A stretch of 64,000 bases of DNA from Marinicella sediminis (GCF_002000055.1 NZ_MVBD01000008.1:124001-188000); one strand, 5' to 3'; positions 45,070 through 53,833 are shown, numbered from the stretch's first letter. The notes: a model not told the origin generated them from the sequence alone. A program made the numbers and translations.

Positions 45070-47021
45070 CAGTCCTGTAATTCAGGGAGGTTGGCGAACA
45101 ATTTCAGCGCACCTGGATTGGCCAAAGCATCGGTGTTGGCGACTTGTTTGCCATGAATGACATCACGCACCGCCACTTCAACAATTTTACCACTGATGGT
45201 TTTGGGGATTTCATCAACGGCAATGATTTTCGCGGGCACATGTCTGGGAGTGGTGTTCTGGCGGATGGTCTGACAAATTTTTTGTCGCAGGTCATCATCC
45301 AGTTGATGGCCGGGTTGCATCACCACAAACAACACCACCCGGGTGTCATCTTGCCATTCCTGACCAACCACAATGGATTCAGTGATTTCATCCAGAGATT
45401 CCACCTGGCGGTAGATTTCTGCGGTGCCAATGCGTACCCCGCCTGGATTGAGGGTGGTATCGGAGCGTCCATAGATCACCATGCCACCCTGGGCGGTGAT
45501 TTCAGCCCGGTCAGAGTGGCACCAGATGTTGTCAAACACATTGAAATAGGCTGCTTTGTATTTTTTATGGCCAGGATCTTGCCAGAAGCTCACCGGCATG
45601 GAGGGGAAGGCTTTGTCACAAGCCAGTTCGCCGGGCTGGCCAATCACACTGAGTTGATTTTTATCCAGTATTTTAACTGCCATGCCCAGTCCCAGGCACT
45701 GTAACTGCCCCCGGTAAACCGGTAAATTGCTGTTTCCCAGCGCAAAGCATGAACAGATGTCTGTACCACCGGAAATCGATGACAAACACACATTGGCTTT
45801 GACATCCCGGTAGACAAAATCAAAACTTTCCGGCATCAATGGAGAACCCGTTGAAAAAATCGTTTCCAGTTGCTCAAGCCGGTGACTGTTGCGCGGTTTG
45901 ATGCCGGCTTTTTCAACCGCAGAAATCCATTTGGCAGAGGTCCCGAAATGACTGATTCTGTGTTTGTCGACCAGGTCAAACAGACGGTTTCCATCCGGGT
46001 AAAAAGGTGATCCATCGTACAGCACGAGGCTGGCTCCGGTGGCCAGGGTAGAGGCCATCCAATTCCACATCATCCAGCCGCAGGTGGTGAAATAAAATAA
46101 GCGTTTGCCTTCGGCCACATTGCCATGCAGCATCAGTTCCTTGAGGTGTTGTAACAAAATACCGCCTGTGCGGTGCACGATGCATTTGGGTTTGCCTGTG
46201 GTGCCTGATGAATAGAGGATATACAGCGGATGATCAAATGGTACCGCGGTGAACGTCAGTGGCTGGTCGGGATCGGTGCCATCGAGCCAAGAGGTGAAAT
46301 CTGTTGTGCCCGCAGGCAAGTCCCTGTCATGGTTTACAAAGTCTACCACCACCGTGTGTTCAATGCTGGCAATTTGCTCCGCTATCTGCTGTACTTTATT
46401 CAGGCAGTCATGGGTTTTACCATTGTATTCATAGGCATTGGCGGTGAACAGCACCTTGGGCTCAATCTGACCAAAACGATCAACCACACCATTGATGCCA
46501 AAATCAGGAGAGGTTGATGACCATACAGCACCCAAAGAAGTTGTGGCCAGCATGAAGACAATGGTTTCGGGAATATTGGGCATGAAACCTGCCACCCGGT
46601 CACCTTGCTGCACCCCGCATTGCTTGAGTTTTTGTTGAACCCTGGCGACTTGACTGCGCAGTTGGTCATGACTGATTGATTGGGTATTGGCCGACTCTGA
46701 CTCAAAAATCAGTGCATTGTCACTGCCCTGGTGACGCAGCAGGTTTTCGGCAAAGTTCAGGGTCATGCCAGGAAACCATTGAGCGGCTGTCATGTGCCCC
46801 TGATCAATCAGGTTGGTGTCACTGTCCTGATGCACGATGACACCACAAAAATCCATCACTGCCCGCCAAAAGTCGCCCCGCTGATTGATTGACCAGTCAT
46901 GCAGTTGGTTATAATCAGTCAGGTTTAGTCCACTTTGTTCTTTGAGTTGTTGGATGAATTGAGACAATTGGGTGTTTGCCAGATCAGCTGAACCGGGTTG
47001 CCAAAGCATGGGGTCTGTCAT
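45069..47021 (-). CDS. aacS: Acetoacetyl-CoA synthetase (acetoacetate-CoA ligase)
   Basis: This 650-residue enzyme has the length and landmarks of acetoacetate-CoA ligases: 'WFPGMTLNFAENLL', the ATP motif 'YILYSSGTTGKPKCIVH', 'FYFTTCGWMMWNWM', 'SPLMPESFDFVYRDVK' and 'GTDICSCFALGN'. It activates acetoacetate to acetoacetyl-CoA with ATP, for ketone body use or polyhydroxyalkanoate and sterol precursors. It is separated by 128 bases from the secreted unknown and heads the aacS-WYL-DUF748 operon. Confidence 0.94.
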   Translation of the reverse strand: MTDPMLWQPGSADLANTQLSQFIQQLKEQSGLNLTDYNQLHDWSINQRGDFWRAVMDFCGVIVHQDSDTNLIDQGHMTAAQWFPGMTLNFAENLLRHQGSDNALIFESESANTQSISHDQLRSQVARVQQKLKQCGVQQGDRVAGFMPNIPETIVFMLATTSLGAVWSSTSPDFGINGVVDRFGQIEPKVLFTANAYEYNGKTHDCLNKVQQIAEQIASIEHTVVVDFVNHDRDLPAGTTDFTSWLDGTDPDQPLTFTAVPFDHPLYILYSSGTTGKPKCIVHRTGGILLQHLKELMLHGNVAEGKRLFYFTTCGWMMWNWMASTLATGASLVLYDGSPFYPDGNRLFDLVDKHRISHFGTSAKWISAVEKAGIKPRNSHRLEQLETIFSTGSPLMPESFDFVYRDVKANVCLSSISGGTDICSCFALGNSNLPVYRGQLQCLGLGMAVKILDKNQLSVIGQPGELACDKAFPSMPVSFWQDPGHKKYKAAYFNVFDNIWCHSDRAEITAQGGMVIYGRSDTTLNPGGVRIGTAEIYRQVESLDEITESIVVGQEWQDDTRVVLFVVMQPGHQLDDDLRQKICQTIRQNTTPRHVPAKIIAVDEIPKTISGKIVEVAVRDVIHGKQVANTDALANPGALKLFANLPELQD

Positions 47022-47106
47022 GTTTTAATGAGGTCTGTGAAAGACCCCGATTCTAACAATTTTTAAACCATCTGACGAAGAAAATCAGTTACTTGTTGAA
47101 ATACCG

Positions 47107-47132
47107 GGCCTGACAACTTCAGTTGCCAGGCC
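47107..47132. repeat. Inverted repeat downstream of the secreted unknown
   Basis: GGCCTG-A-CAAC-TTCA-GTTG-C-CAGGCC forms an 11-bp stem with one mismatch and a four-base loop. Neither strand has a T-run after it, so it is not a clean terminator; it lies 17 bases past the 47150 stop on the minus strand and may stabilise the 3' end. Confidence 0.5.
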
Positions 47133-47149
47133 AATGGGTATCTATCTCC

Positions 47150-47692
47150 TTATTGTTTATGGATTAACTCATCCAGTTGAAACATTTTGTATTCAAAAGC
47201 TTGGATGTTTGACTGGTATCTTTGTTGCAAATCACGCAGTTCCTTATTGTACTGGTCGATGCCGAATGCTTTGACATAGCCGGAGACATCGGCAACATGA
47301 TCAGGATACAGCTGCTCAATGATGCGCAGGTCTTCAAGCCATGGGCAGCTCAGGCAGACGGGTGGAGTCGGGAATTCAGGCCACAGTACCAACCCAGGAT
47401 GCAATTCATATGAGGGTGCTGTGGGAGAGCGGTAGATGAACATGGGGACACAGGATTGCGTGCCATCCCGGCCATGATACAGACCAATGGTGCCGCGTGG
47501 ATCAACTTCCATGACTTTGTCATCAAAAGCAGCGTCACAGGCTGCCTGGGTTGGACCTGAAACCGGATGACGGCTGCCATCCTGTAACACCACCAAACCT
47601 TCATATCCGACAACTCTCAGGGATTGACTGTGCCCTGCAAAACTGATCATCAGCAGACCAAATAACCATAATTTAATACCAATTGATTTCAT
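47150..47692 (-). CDS. Secreted hypothetical protein with several cysteines
   Basis: The 180-residue protein has a clear signal peptide (about 1-23) and an AAAGGAG ribosome site. Residues 'QAACDAAFDDKVMEVDP' and 'PPVCLSCPWLEDL' hold cysteines that may form disulfides, and the C-terminal third is helical ('ELRDLQQRYQSNIQAFEYKM'). I do not recognise the family and propose no function. It is divergent from the lipoprotein-pilin gene. Confidence 0.75.
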   Translation of the reverse strand: MKSIGIKLWLFGLLMISFAGHSQSLRVVGYEGLVVLQDGSRHPVSGPTQAACDAAFDDKVMEVDPRGTIGLYHGRDGTQSCVPMFIYRSPTAPSYELHPGLVLWPEFPTPPVCLSCPWLEDLRIIEQLYPDHVADVSGYVKAFGIDQYNKELRDLQQRYQSNIQAFEYKMFQLDELIHKQ

Positions 47693-47863
47693 TTTCTTTA
47701 CTCCTTTGATTAAAAAAATTTACCAACCCAGAGGGGTCAGTTATGTCAGCATTCGTATGATCCTGCAATTTTCTGACGCGTTAAGACGGCCTTCATGCCC
47801 AATTGAGAAGTACCTCACATTATCTGTATGGATTGAGTCATGGCAAAGGTTTGTCCTTGATGA

Positions 47864-47892
47864 CTGGCTGAAAAAAAGAATGCGTTTATAAT
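47864..47892 (+). promoter_or_regulatory. Candidate promoter for the lipoprotein-pilin gene
   Basis: A perfect TATAAT (47887-47892) lies 17 bases after CTGGCT (47864-47869), a weak -35. It would give a short 5' leader of about 24 bases before ATG 47923. Confidence 0.45.
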
Positions 47893-47922
47893 GCTTATTT
47901 TTAAATAACAGGAATAACAGTC

Positions 47923-50055
47923 ATGTACAGCAAAGGAATGATTCTGCTGGTGATGTTGGTCTCACTCACCGGTTGTGATGAACACATCAGCAAAGAACAG
48001 GTTTTAACCGACGTCAATCGTGACACCCAGCCGGTTAAACAAGCGTGGTTAAGAAACCATTTACCCGATCATACCCTGGGCTATTTAAATGTGCCTACGC
48101 CGTGGAATTATTTGTTTGATGCCAAAAATGATGTGTTGCATCAGGTTCAGTCAACGGCTGTTCATCAACAACAAACCAGAGACATCATCCAGGGATATCG
48201 GGATAATTACCTTCATCTGGTACCGGCTCAGTACCAGGAGTTGATTGAGTTGGTACTTGTTAAGATGGATACTTCTCTGGAGCTGGCGCTGATCAATTAT
48301 GCAGAGGCTGCTTTGTTACCGAATGTGGCTGTGGGGACCCGATTTAAAAACCTCAGCGCAACACAGCTGTTGACTCAGGTTGAACAGTTGTTGGCCGTGA
48401 TGGCTCCGGGAACCATCATAGAGGCGGTTGATGGTGAATCCATATGGTCATTCAAAATCAATGCGATTCAAAGCTGGATGCGCTACGATGAATCGACTGG
48501 GCAAATGTTGATACTCAGTGGTATGGGAGCCAACGCACAGCGTTTGTCAGCCTTGTGGACCGAACCTTCGGGAGATCGCCTGCAAGCCATTCAAAATCTG
48601 GACATGCAATCTGATCCCAGTGGCCTGAATTTCAGGAGCTGGTGGGCACCTGCTCGAATATATCAATTGGCTGGCGCTTTTGTGCCCCCTGATGATCATC
48701 AAAAAATTGCATACTTGGGGCTTGATCAAATTGATTATGTTTGGGTGGGCAGTGAATCAGCCAGAGGTCAGGCAGCCCTGGCGATGCATCTGCTGATGCC
48801 AGAGACCGGTTTCCGTCTGGCTTTACCCCGGGCGGAGGACTGGTATGACATTGAATTGGCAGGAATACCTGATTCGGTGATACAAATCACCATGCCCACC
48901 ACCGGGCAAGTGGCACAAGCCAAAACGTTCCTGAAAACTGATCAATGGAATGTGTCAGAGGCCGCATACGACGAGTTGGCTTTTTTCCGGGACTTTGAAG
49001 AACTGATGGGGTTTGGGTTTGCTGATATGTTTGATGCCTATGAACAGCAATTTTATGTGGTCAGCGATCAGTCAGGGTCATGGATGGCAGTGAAGATCCG
49101 TGATCGTACGCTGTATGCAGAGCTGGACAGCCAGTCCAATCTGGCCTTGGGCATCTCACCCAGTCAGCGGTCATTGTCAGGTGTGATGATCAACGAGGCC
49201 CATTTTTCGTTATGGCAAAAAGTCTTTGCCGGAAGTACCTCAGCTGCCAACAATAAAAATGCTGAACAAATCAGTCAGTTTCTTGGCTTATTCAAAGACC
49301 ACATTTATTGGTATGAAGCGGATGATGTGGTCTATCTGAGTTACCTCCCACAGGTATTGGCTGAAAAGAAATTGAGCAAGCATAAGGTTAATTTGTCTGC
49401 CTGGCTGACGGCTAATCAAGGGTCGAACTGGAATGCAGCAATACTGGCATTCGGTAAGGATGTCAAAGGATTGCCCAGAGACATTTACCACCGTTACCTG
49501 AGGTTGATTCAGGCCCTGGCTGATTTGGCACAGGTGGAGGTTGATTTGTTTGCCTTTCCTACGGCCCGTGAACTGAATTTGCCGGACAGTGGACGAATTA
49601 ATCTGACTGTGTCCTCAGATGCAGAAAAACTCAGTTTGCGATTTGCCTATGAGCATTCATTTGCTGAAGGCTTGTTTTATGGCGAAGGAACGGTTTTACT
49701 GGCCACCGCTGGCATCCTGGCGGCCACCGCGATCCCTGCTTACAATGACTACCTGTTGCGGGCGAAAATCGGCAATCGCCTGACTGCATTGGCGGACACC
49801 AAAACAAGCATTAATGAGCACTTTATCAGCAGACAATCCTTCACAGGGGTCAATGAATCACTGAACCTATCCGCACAAGGACTGTTGTTTGATGAAGAGC
49901 AAGCCGTTTTGATGGTACCTCTGGTTGATTTAGATGAACGTTTCGGAACTGATGATTATATCTACATGAAAGCCGATGGAACTGAGTCGTTTGTCATTGA
50001 GTGGGTTTGTTACAGTGACATTCAGCAAAATTTACTACCAGCTGCCTGCCGCTAA
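47923..50055 (+). CDS. Large lipoprotein with a C-terminal type IV pilin-like domain
   Basis: The 710-residue protein has a lipobox, 'SLTGC' (Cys at about 18), and a long N-terminal region of about 560 residues that I cannot assign (it has a DUF3352-like feel). Residues 583-710 look like a type IV pilin. The hydrophobic helix 'GILAATAIPAYNDYLLRAKI' (597 onward) matches the PilA alpha1, an upstream Gly583 and Glu588 fall at the -1 and +5 positions of a prepilin site, and 'EWVCYSDIQQNLLPAACR' ends with the pilin disulfide loop (Cys696 and Cys709). There is no leader directly before the helix. ATG 47923 has an AGGA site. The pilin body within a lipoprotein creates a topology puzzle. Confidence 0.8.
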   Translation: MYSKGMILLVMLVSLTGCDEHISKEQVLTDVNRDTQPVKQAWLRNHLPDHTLGYLNVPTPWNYLFDAKNDVLHQVQSTAVHQQQTRDIIQGYRDNYLHLVPAQYQELIELVLVKMDTSLELALINYAEAALLPNVAVGTRFKNLSATQLLTQVEQLLAVMAPGTIIEAVDGESIWSFKINAIQSWMRYDESTGQMLILSGMGANAQRLSALWTEPSGDRLQAIQNLDMQSDPSGLNFRSWWAPARIYQLAGAFVPPDDHQKIAYLGLDQIDYVWVGSESARGQAALAMHLLMPETGFRLALPRAEDWYDIELAGIPDSVIQITMPTTGQVAQAKTFLKTDQWNVSEAAYDELAFFRDFEELMGFGFADMFDAYEQQFYVVSDQSGSWMAVKIRDRTLYAELDSQSNLALGISPSQRSLSGVMINEAHFSLWQKVFAGSTSAANNKNAEQISQFLGLFKDHIYWYEADDVVYLSYLPQVLAEKKLSKHKVNLSAWLTANQGSNWNAAILAFGKDVKGLPRDIYHRYLRLIQALADLAQVEVDLFAFPTARELNLPDSGRINLTVSSDAEKLSLRFAYEHSFAEGLFYGEGTVLLATAGILAATAIPAYNDYLLRAKIGNRLTALADTKTSINEHFISRQSFTGVNESLNLSAQGLLFDEEQAVLMVPLVDLDERFGTDDYIYMKADGTESFVIEWVCYSDIQQNLLPAACR

Positions 50056-50075
50056 AGATTATTCATGACATCACT

Positions 50076-50111
50076 GCACCTGGTCATCATTTTTTGGCCG
50101 GGTGCTTTTTT
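50076..50111 (+). terminator. Terminator after the lipoprotein-pilin gene
   Basis: GCACCTGG (50076-50083) pairs with CCGGGTGC (50098-50105), one G-U pair, 14-base loop, followed by TTTTTT. It shows that the sigma gene downstream should have its own promoter. Confidence 0.8.
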
Positions 50112-50241
50112 ATTAAGCGATTGCAGTTTTTTTACTTCACTGGCGTTACTTTTTTTGCCAGTCCACGTTTCCGGCCATAAGATAGAGATTGACACACAGT
50201 CAAACAACCGGAGCAGAATCATCGTTTCAGACAACCAAATC

Positions 50242-50793
50242 ATGATGCAGGTCAAAGCAGGGCAGACAGCCATGTTGGGGCTGTTGTATGAGAGGCACAA
50301 AAAGGCGTTGTTTGGTTTCTTCTACAAAATGTGTCGTTCGACCACTGTCAGTGAAGATTTGGTGCAAACAGTTTTCATCAAGATACTGCATGGAAAAGAA
50401 GGCTTTATGGGACATGGCCAATTCATCACCTGGATGTTCCACATCGCCAGAAATGCTTTGCATGATCACTACCGCAAACAAAAAAACAATCACCTCGAAT
50501 TACTTGAATCAGGGCCAGACTCGGTGGCAGGAAGTGCTGATGTGGCTGCCAAATATGACAGTGAACAAACCATCAGCCAGTTGTTTTCAGCGATCGATTT
50601 GTTGAGCGTTGATAAAAAGGAATTACTTGTAATGAGCCGCTTTCAACACCTGAAATACAAAGAAATAGCCACCATCACCGGCAGTACTGAGGGTGCGGTC
50701 AAAATGAAAATGCGTCGCACCTTGATTGAATTGCGGGATCGGTTTAATGAGTTACAAAACGGAGGCATACATGTCACGTCAAAAAAACAGTGA
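50242..50793 (+). CDS. ECF-type RNA polymerase sigma factor
   Basis: From ATG 50242 the 183-residue protein has sigma region 2 ('LGLLYERHKKALFGFFYKM', 'SEDLVQTVFIKILH', 'FITWMFHIARNALHDHYRK') and region 4 ('LKYKEIATITGSTEGAVKMKMRRTLIELR'). Upstream frame to 50065 crosses a terminator and reads as non-homologous hydrophobic sequence, so it was dropped. A GGAG (50210-50213) lies seven bases before an in-frame ATC at 50221 (then VSDNQIM), which might be a rare start; ATG 50242 has no ribosome site. Its stop overlaps the anti-sigma start by 23 bases. Confidence 0.85.
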   Translation: MMQVKAGQTAMLGLLYERHKKALFGFFYKMCRSTTVSEDLVQTVFIKILHGKEGFMGHGQFITWMFHIARNALHDHYRKQKNNHLELLESGPDSVAGSADVAAKYDSEQTISQLFSAIDLLSVDKKELLVMSRFQHLKYKEIATITGSTEGAVKMKMRRTLIELRDRFNELQNGGIHVTSKKQ

Positions 50794-51616
50794 GCAGCTG
50801 GAGTTGCTGATGATGGATTACCTGTCGGGCAAAATGTCTGCCAGTGAGCAACAGCAGTTTCAGTGCTTGCTTGCATCACATCCTGAACACAGCCAGGAAT
50901 TGCTCGAATTAGAACACATGTTGCTTGTGTTTGATCAGCATCAACAACAACCGGTACCTAAGCCTTCAAGCGCGATGGATGACCGGTTTTACGGTATGTT
51001 GCATGAGCACATTCATCAGCAACAAGTCCAACCTGCAACTTCAGTTTCACAGTGGCACCAGCGAATTAGACAATGGTTCAGCTGGCAATCATTGAAACCG
51101 ATCGGCTTTGCTTTCAGCATGCTGGCAGTCGGGGTGTTAATCGGGCAAAACCGACAATTAAAAGAAGAGCAGCAACACTGGCAGGCCAACCAGGTTGATC
51201 AGCAACAACAGCAGATTCAAGCCCTCACTGTGCTCGCCATGTTGGATATGCCTTCTGCCAATAAACGTATGATGGCCCTCAATTTAGCGGCCATGACACA
51301 ACAACCAGGTGAGTCCTTGATAGAGGCTTTGTTGATCACGCTGAAACAAGACAACAACGTCAACGTGAGGCTGCAGGCATTGGATACCCTGACCACCTGG
51401 ATCAACAATGATAACAGCAACAGCTTCCTCAGAAATGGACTGGTCAGTGCCATTGATCATCAGCAGTCGCCCATGGTGCAAATCGCCATGGCTGACCTGA
51501 TGCAAAGAATTGGAGAGCCTCAGGCAGTGAAACCCTTACAGAAACTGCTTGAACAAGAACCGTTGATCGAACCAGTGAGAGAAAAACTCACAGCTGCAGT
51601 CGATCAATTGATTTAA
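50771..51616 (+). CDS. Putative anti-sigma factor with one membrane helix and HEAT-like repeats
   Basis: The 281-residue product starts at ATG 50771 with a perfect GGAGG. It has an N-terminal 'LELLMMDYLSGKMSASEQQQF' typical of anti-sigma zinc-finger-type proteins but no zinc Cys/His set, one membrane helix (about 108-124) and a C-terminal region of HEAT-like repeats ('NNVNVRLQALDTL', 'SPMVQIAMADLMQRIG'). It probably sequesters the sigma factor just upstream. The two DUF4097 genes follow at 24 bases. Confidence 0.8.
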   Translation: MSRQKNSEQLELLMMDYLSGKMSASEQQQFQCLLASHPEHSQELLELEHMLLVFDQHQQQPVPKPSSAMDDRFYGMLHEHIHQQQVQPATSVSQWHQRIRQWFSWQSLKPIGFAFSMLAVGVLIGQNRQLKEEQQHWQANQVDQQQQQIQALTVLAMLDMPSANKRMMALNLAAMTQQPGESLIEALLITLKQDNNVNVRLQALDTLTTWINNDNSNSFLRNGLVSAIDHQQSPMVQIAMADLMQRIGEPQAVKPLQKLLEQEPLIEPVREKLTAAVDQLI

Positions 51617-51640
51617 TCAAACCAACAACAGGAAATTAAC

Positions 51641-52543
51641 ATGAATTACATCCATTCCATCTACACCAGTTTGCTGGGGATGGCGGTGCTGACACTGTTC
51701 AGCACCACTTCCATCCATGCTGGTGAAGTCGCATTATCAGAGCGTGCTGTCATCAAACGACAAGACTCATTTGCTGATCCGCAAGGACAAAATACACTGA
51801 TAGTGCACAATATTTTTGGTGCCATTGATGTGCAGGGTCATGCCGGTGATGACATTCAGATAGTGGCCAGCAAATCCATTTATGCGGAGAACCGTGCTGA
51901 TCTAAAGCAGGGCATGGAAGAAGTGGAATTGCGGGTTGAAAACCTGGGCAATCAACTTTATGTGTTCCTTGACTTGCCGCTGGTATCATTCAATGCCACC
52001 ACTGGCGAGATCAGTTATGAGGGCTACTGGCAACGAGACAAGCACCGGCATACGGGTTATCGACATCTGCTGGACATTACCATCAGAATTCCCAGGCACA
52101 CCAGTCTGAAGCTGTCGGCGATCAACGACGGAGCCATTACAGTCAATGGTATTGATGCGGATTTTTTGAATGTGTCAAACATCAATGGAGCCATTGAGTT
52201 GGTGGATGTGGCTGGTCAAACACGCGTGAATGCAATCAACAAAGACGTCCACATTGCTTACCGCAGCAATCCCCCGGCAGAATCCAGTTTTGAAACCATC
52301 AATGGTGATCTGAACATCAGCTTCGCTGGCACACCGGATGCAGAAGTCATCTATCAGACCATGCATGGGGATTTGTATACGGCTTATGACGTAACCCCCA
52401 TGAAGCCACAGGTTGAGGTGCAAAATAAACAACGCAACCGTGGTATCAAATATCAACTCAACGCAGACAGTCGCCTGCAATTGGGGGCCGGTGGTGCTGT
52501 ATACCGGTTCAAAACCCTCAATGGTGACATCAGATTACAATGA
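51641..52543 (+). CDS. DUF4097 beta-helix-like secreted protein
   Basis: The 300-residue protein has a signal peptide (about 1-27) and then repeated short strands of the DUF4097 type: 'LIVHNIFGAIDVQGHAGDDI', 'LKLSAINDGAITVNGI', 'VSNINGAIELVDVAG', 'FETINGDLNISF' and 'FKTLNGDIRLQ'. DUF4097 proteins often follow ECF sigma/anti-sigma pairs and may act as surface or periplasmic adhesin-like partners. It is a paralogue of the next gene and is close enough to share its transcript. Confidence 0.88.
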   Translation: MNYIHSIYTSLLGMAVLTLFSTTSIHAGEVALSERAVIKRQDSFADPQGQNTLIVHNIFGAIDVQGHAGDDIQIVASKSIYAENRADLKQGMEEVELRVENLGNQLYVFLDLPLVSFNATTGEISYEGYWQRDKHRHTGYRHLLDITIRIPRHTSLKLSAINDGAITVNGIDADFLNVSNINGAIELVDVAGQTRVNAINKDVHIAYRSNPPAESSFETINGDLNISFAGTPDAEVIYQTMHGDLYTAYDVTPMKPQVEVQNKQRNRGIKYQLNADSRLQLGAGGAVYRFKTLNGDIRLQ

Positions 52544-52554
52544 ACAAGGAGCCA

Positions 52555-53379
52555 ATGATGAAAAAAATGAGATATGTAATGTATTTATTGATATTGAGCC
52601 CGCAGTTGTGGGCCCAGTTGGACGAGGAGATGGTTGAAGAGCTGGTCATCCCATTGAGTCAGCCTGGTAAGCCAGGAATCTTGGAGGTCAATCAGATTTA
52701 TGGTGGAATTACCGTGACTGGGTATGATGGCAATGAGGTGATCATTGTGGCCCGCCAGAAAAAAATGCATCGCACTGAGCCCATGAAAAATGGTCTGCGG
52801 CGAATTCAGAATAACAGCATGGCATTGGAAGTTGAAGAGGCTGACAACCATGTCGAAGTGGTGTCGAAAAACTGGGGCAGCGATGGCCGCGCGGTGCTTA
52901 ATCTGGAAGTGCAGGTGCCACGGAACTTTAACCTCAAATTGAAAAACATCAATGACGGAGCAACCCATGTTGAACAAGTCAGGGGTGATTTGGAAATCAG
53001 TAACATCAATCATGACATCATTTTGATGGATGTTTCCGGATCAGCAGTGGTCGACAGCATCAATGGCACCATCAAGGCGGTGTTCAATGAAGTCAGCAGT
53101 GACAACCAACTGGCATTCACCAGTTTCAATGAAGATGTTGACATTACCTTGCCGGCTGAAGTGAAGGCAGATTTCAAGTTACAGACTGAGTATGGTGAAA
53201 TTTACACAGGATTTGACATTGATTTTTCAGCCACAGCACCGCAGATTAAACGAGAAAAGGGCAGCGGCAGTTATAAAGTCAAACTGGAGAAATGGGTGTC
53301 CGGTCAAGCCAATGGTGGTGGGGCAGGGATTGTACTGAAAAGCCATTCTGGCGATCTGATCATCCGCACCGATGAGTGA
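52555..53379 (+). CDS. DUF4097 secreted protein (paralogue)
   Basis: From ATG 52555, after an AAGGAG site, the 274-residue protein has a signal peptide and the same strand pattern: 'ILEVNQIYGGITVTGYDGNEV', 'LKNINDGATHVEQVRGDLEISNINHD' in short pieces and 'LKSHSGDLIIRTDE'. An ATG at 52540 overlaps the upstream stop and adds five residues. It ends the ECF module and is followed by a terminator. Confidence 0.87.
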   Translation: MMKKMRYVMYLLILSPQLWAQLDEEMVEELVIPLSQPGKPGILEVNQIYGGITVTGYDGNEVIIVARQKKMHRTEPMKNGLRRIQNNSMALEVEEADNHVEVVSKNWGSDGRAVLNLEVQVPRNFNLKLKNINDGATHVEQVRGDLEISNINHDIILMDVSGSAVVDSINGTIKAVFNEVSSDNQLAFTSFNEDVDITLPAEVKADFKLQTEYGEIYTGFDIDFSATAPQIKREKGSGSYKVKLEKWVSGQANGGGAGIVLKSHSGDLIIRTDE

Positions 53380-53405
53380 TGTTTTCAGTTGAGTCAAGAA
53401 AGCAT

Positions 53406-53435
53406 AAAAAAGCCGCTTCGATCAGCGGCTTTTTT
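53406..53435. terminator. Bidirectional terminator after the DUF4097 genes
   Basis: GCCGCT (53412-53417), loop TCGATC, AGCGGC (53424-53429), with an A-run to the left and T-run to the right. It can also end the minus-strand small ORF. Confidence 0.9.
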
Positions 53436-53473
53436 GATTATCGAACCGGAAAGCTGTTCCCGGAAACCTGCGG

Positions 53474-53620
53474 TCAGTGCCTGGTCTTCAACCAGTTCAT
53501 TAATTGTTGGCACCAATGGCTGTGACGATCACCTGACAAAGGGTGGTAAGCAGGGTAAGGAGTGAATGCTTCTAAGCTTTCGTCAATGGTGGTATGGGTT
53601 GGTTTTTGTTCTGTATGCAT
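53474..53620 (-). CDS. Small ORF of 48 codons, hypothetical
   Basis: ATG 53620 to TGA 53474-53476 encodes 48 residues with Trp, His and Tyr and a protein-like composition: it begins MHTEQKPTHTTIDESLEAF and continues 'YPAYHPLSGDRHSHWCQQL'. Its codon use resembles nearby genes, and a bidirectional terminator lies 38 bases past its stop, which supports a real gene. No strong ribosome site was seen. No function is known to me. Confidence 0.5.
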   Translation of the reverse strand: MHTEQKPTHTTIDESLEAFTPYPAYHPLSGDRHSHWCQQLMNWLKTRH

Positions 53621-53734
53621 AAATCACCAGATGGTTATTTAGATGCCACATATTTTAAGGATAAGACTAGAGTAAAACACCCAATAAGGATTTTCTTTGG
53701 GTTTTGTTCAGATTGGGTTCAGGTAAAAAAAAGA

Positions 53735-53821
53735 TGGTGCCGAGGGCGAGAATCGAACTCGCACTCCCGTAAAGGAACCGGATTTTGAATCCGGCGCGTC
53801 TACCAGTTCCGCCACCCCGGC
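53735..53821 (-). tRNA. tRNA-Leu (anticodon CAA)
   Basis: The 87-base cloverleaf on the minus strand has acceptor GCCGGGG paired with CCCTCGGC, an anticodon loop TTCAAAA (anticodon CAA, decoding UUG), a long variable arm as in tRNA-Leu, the T-loop GTTCGAT and an encoded CCA end (53735-53737), followed by a T-run. A TTGCCA-N16-TATACT promoter is just upstream. Confidence 0.97.
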
Positions 53822-53833
53822 ACAGGGTTGACA

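Noticed and set aside
50065-50241. Long N-terminal extension of the ECF sigma factor
   Set aside because: It spans a terminator and encodes hydrophobic sequence unlike any sigma factor, with no ribosome site at the ATG.
53735-53821. Integration site at tRNA-Leu
   Set aside because: No integrase, no direct repeat of the tRNA 3' end and no phage-like genes were seen around it.
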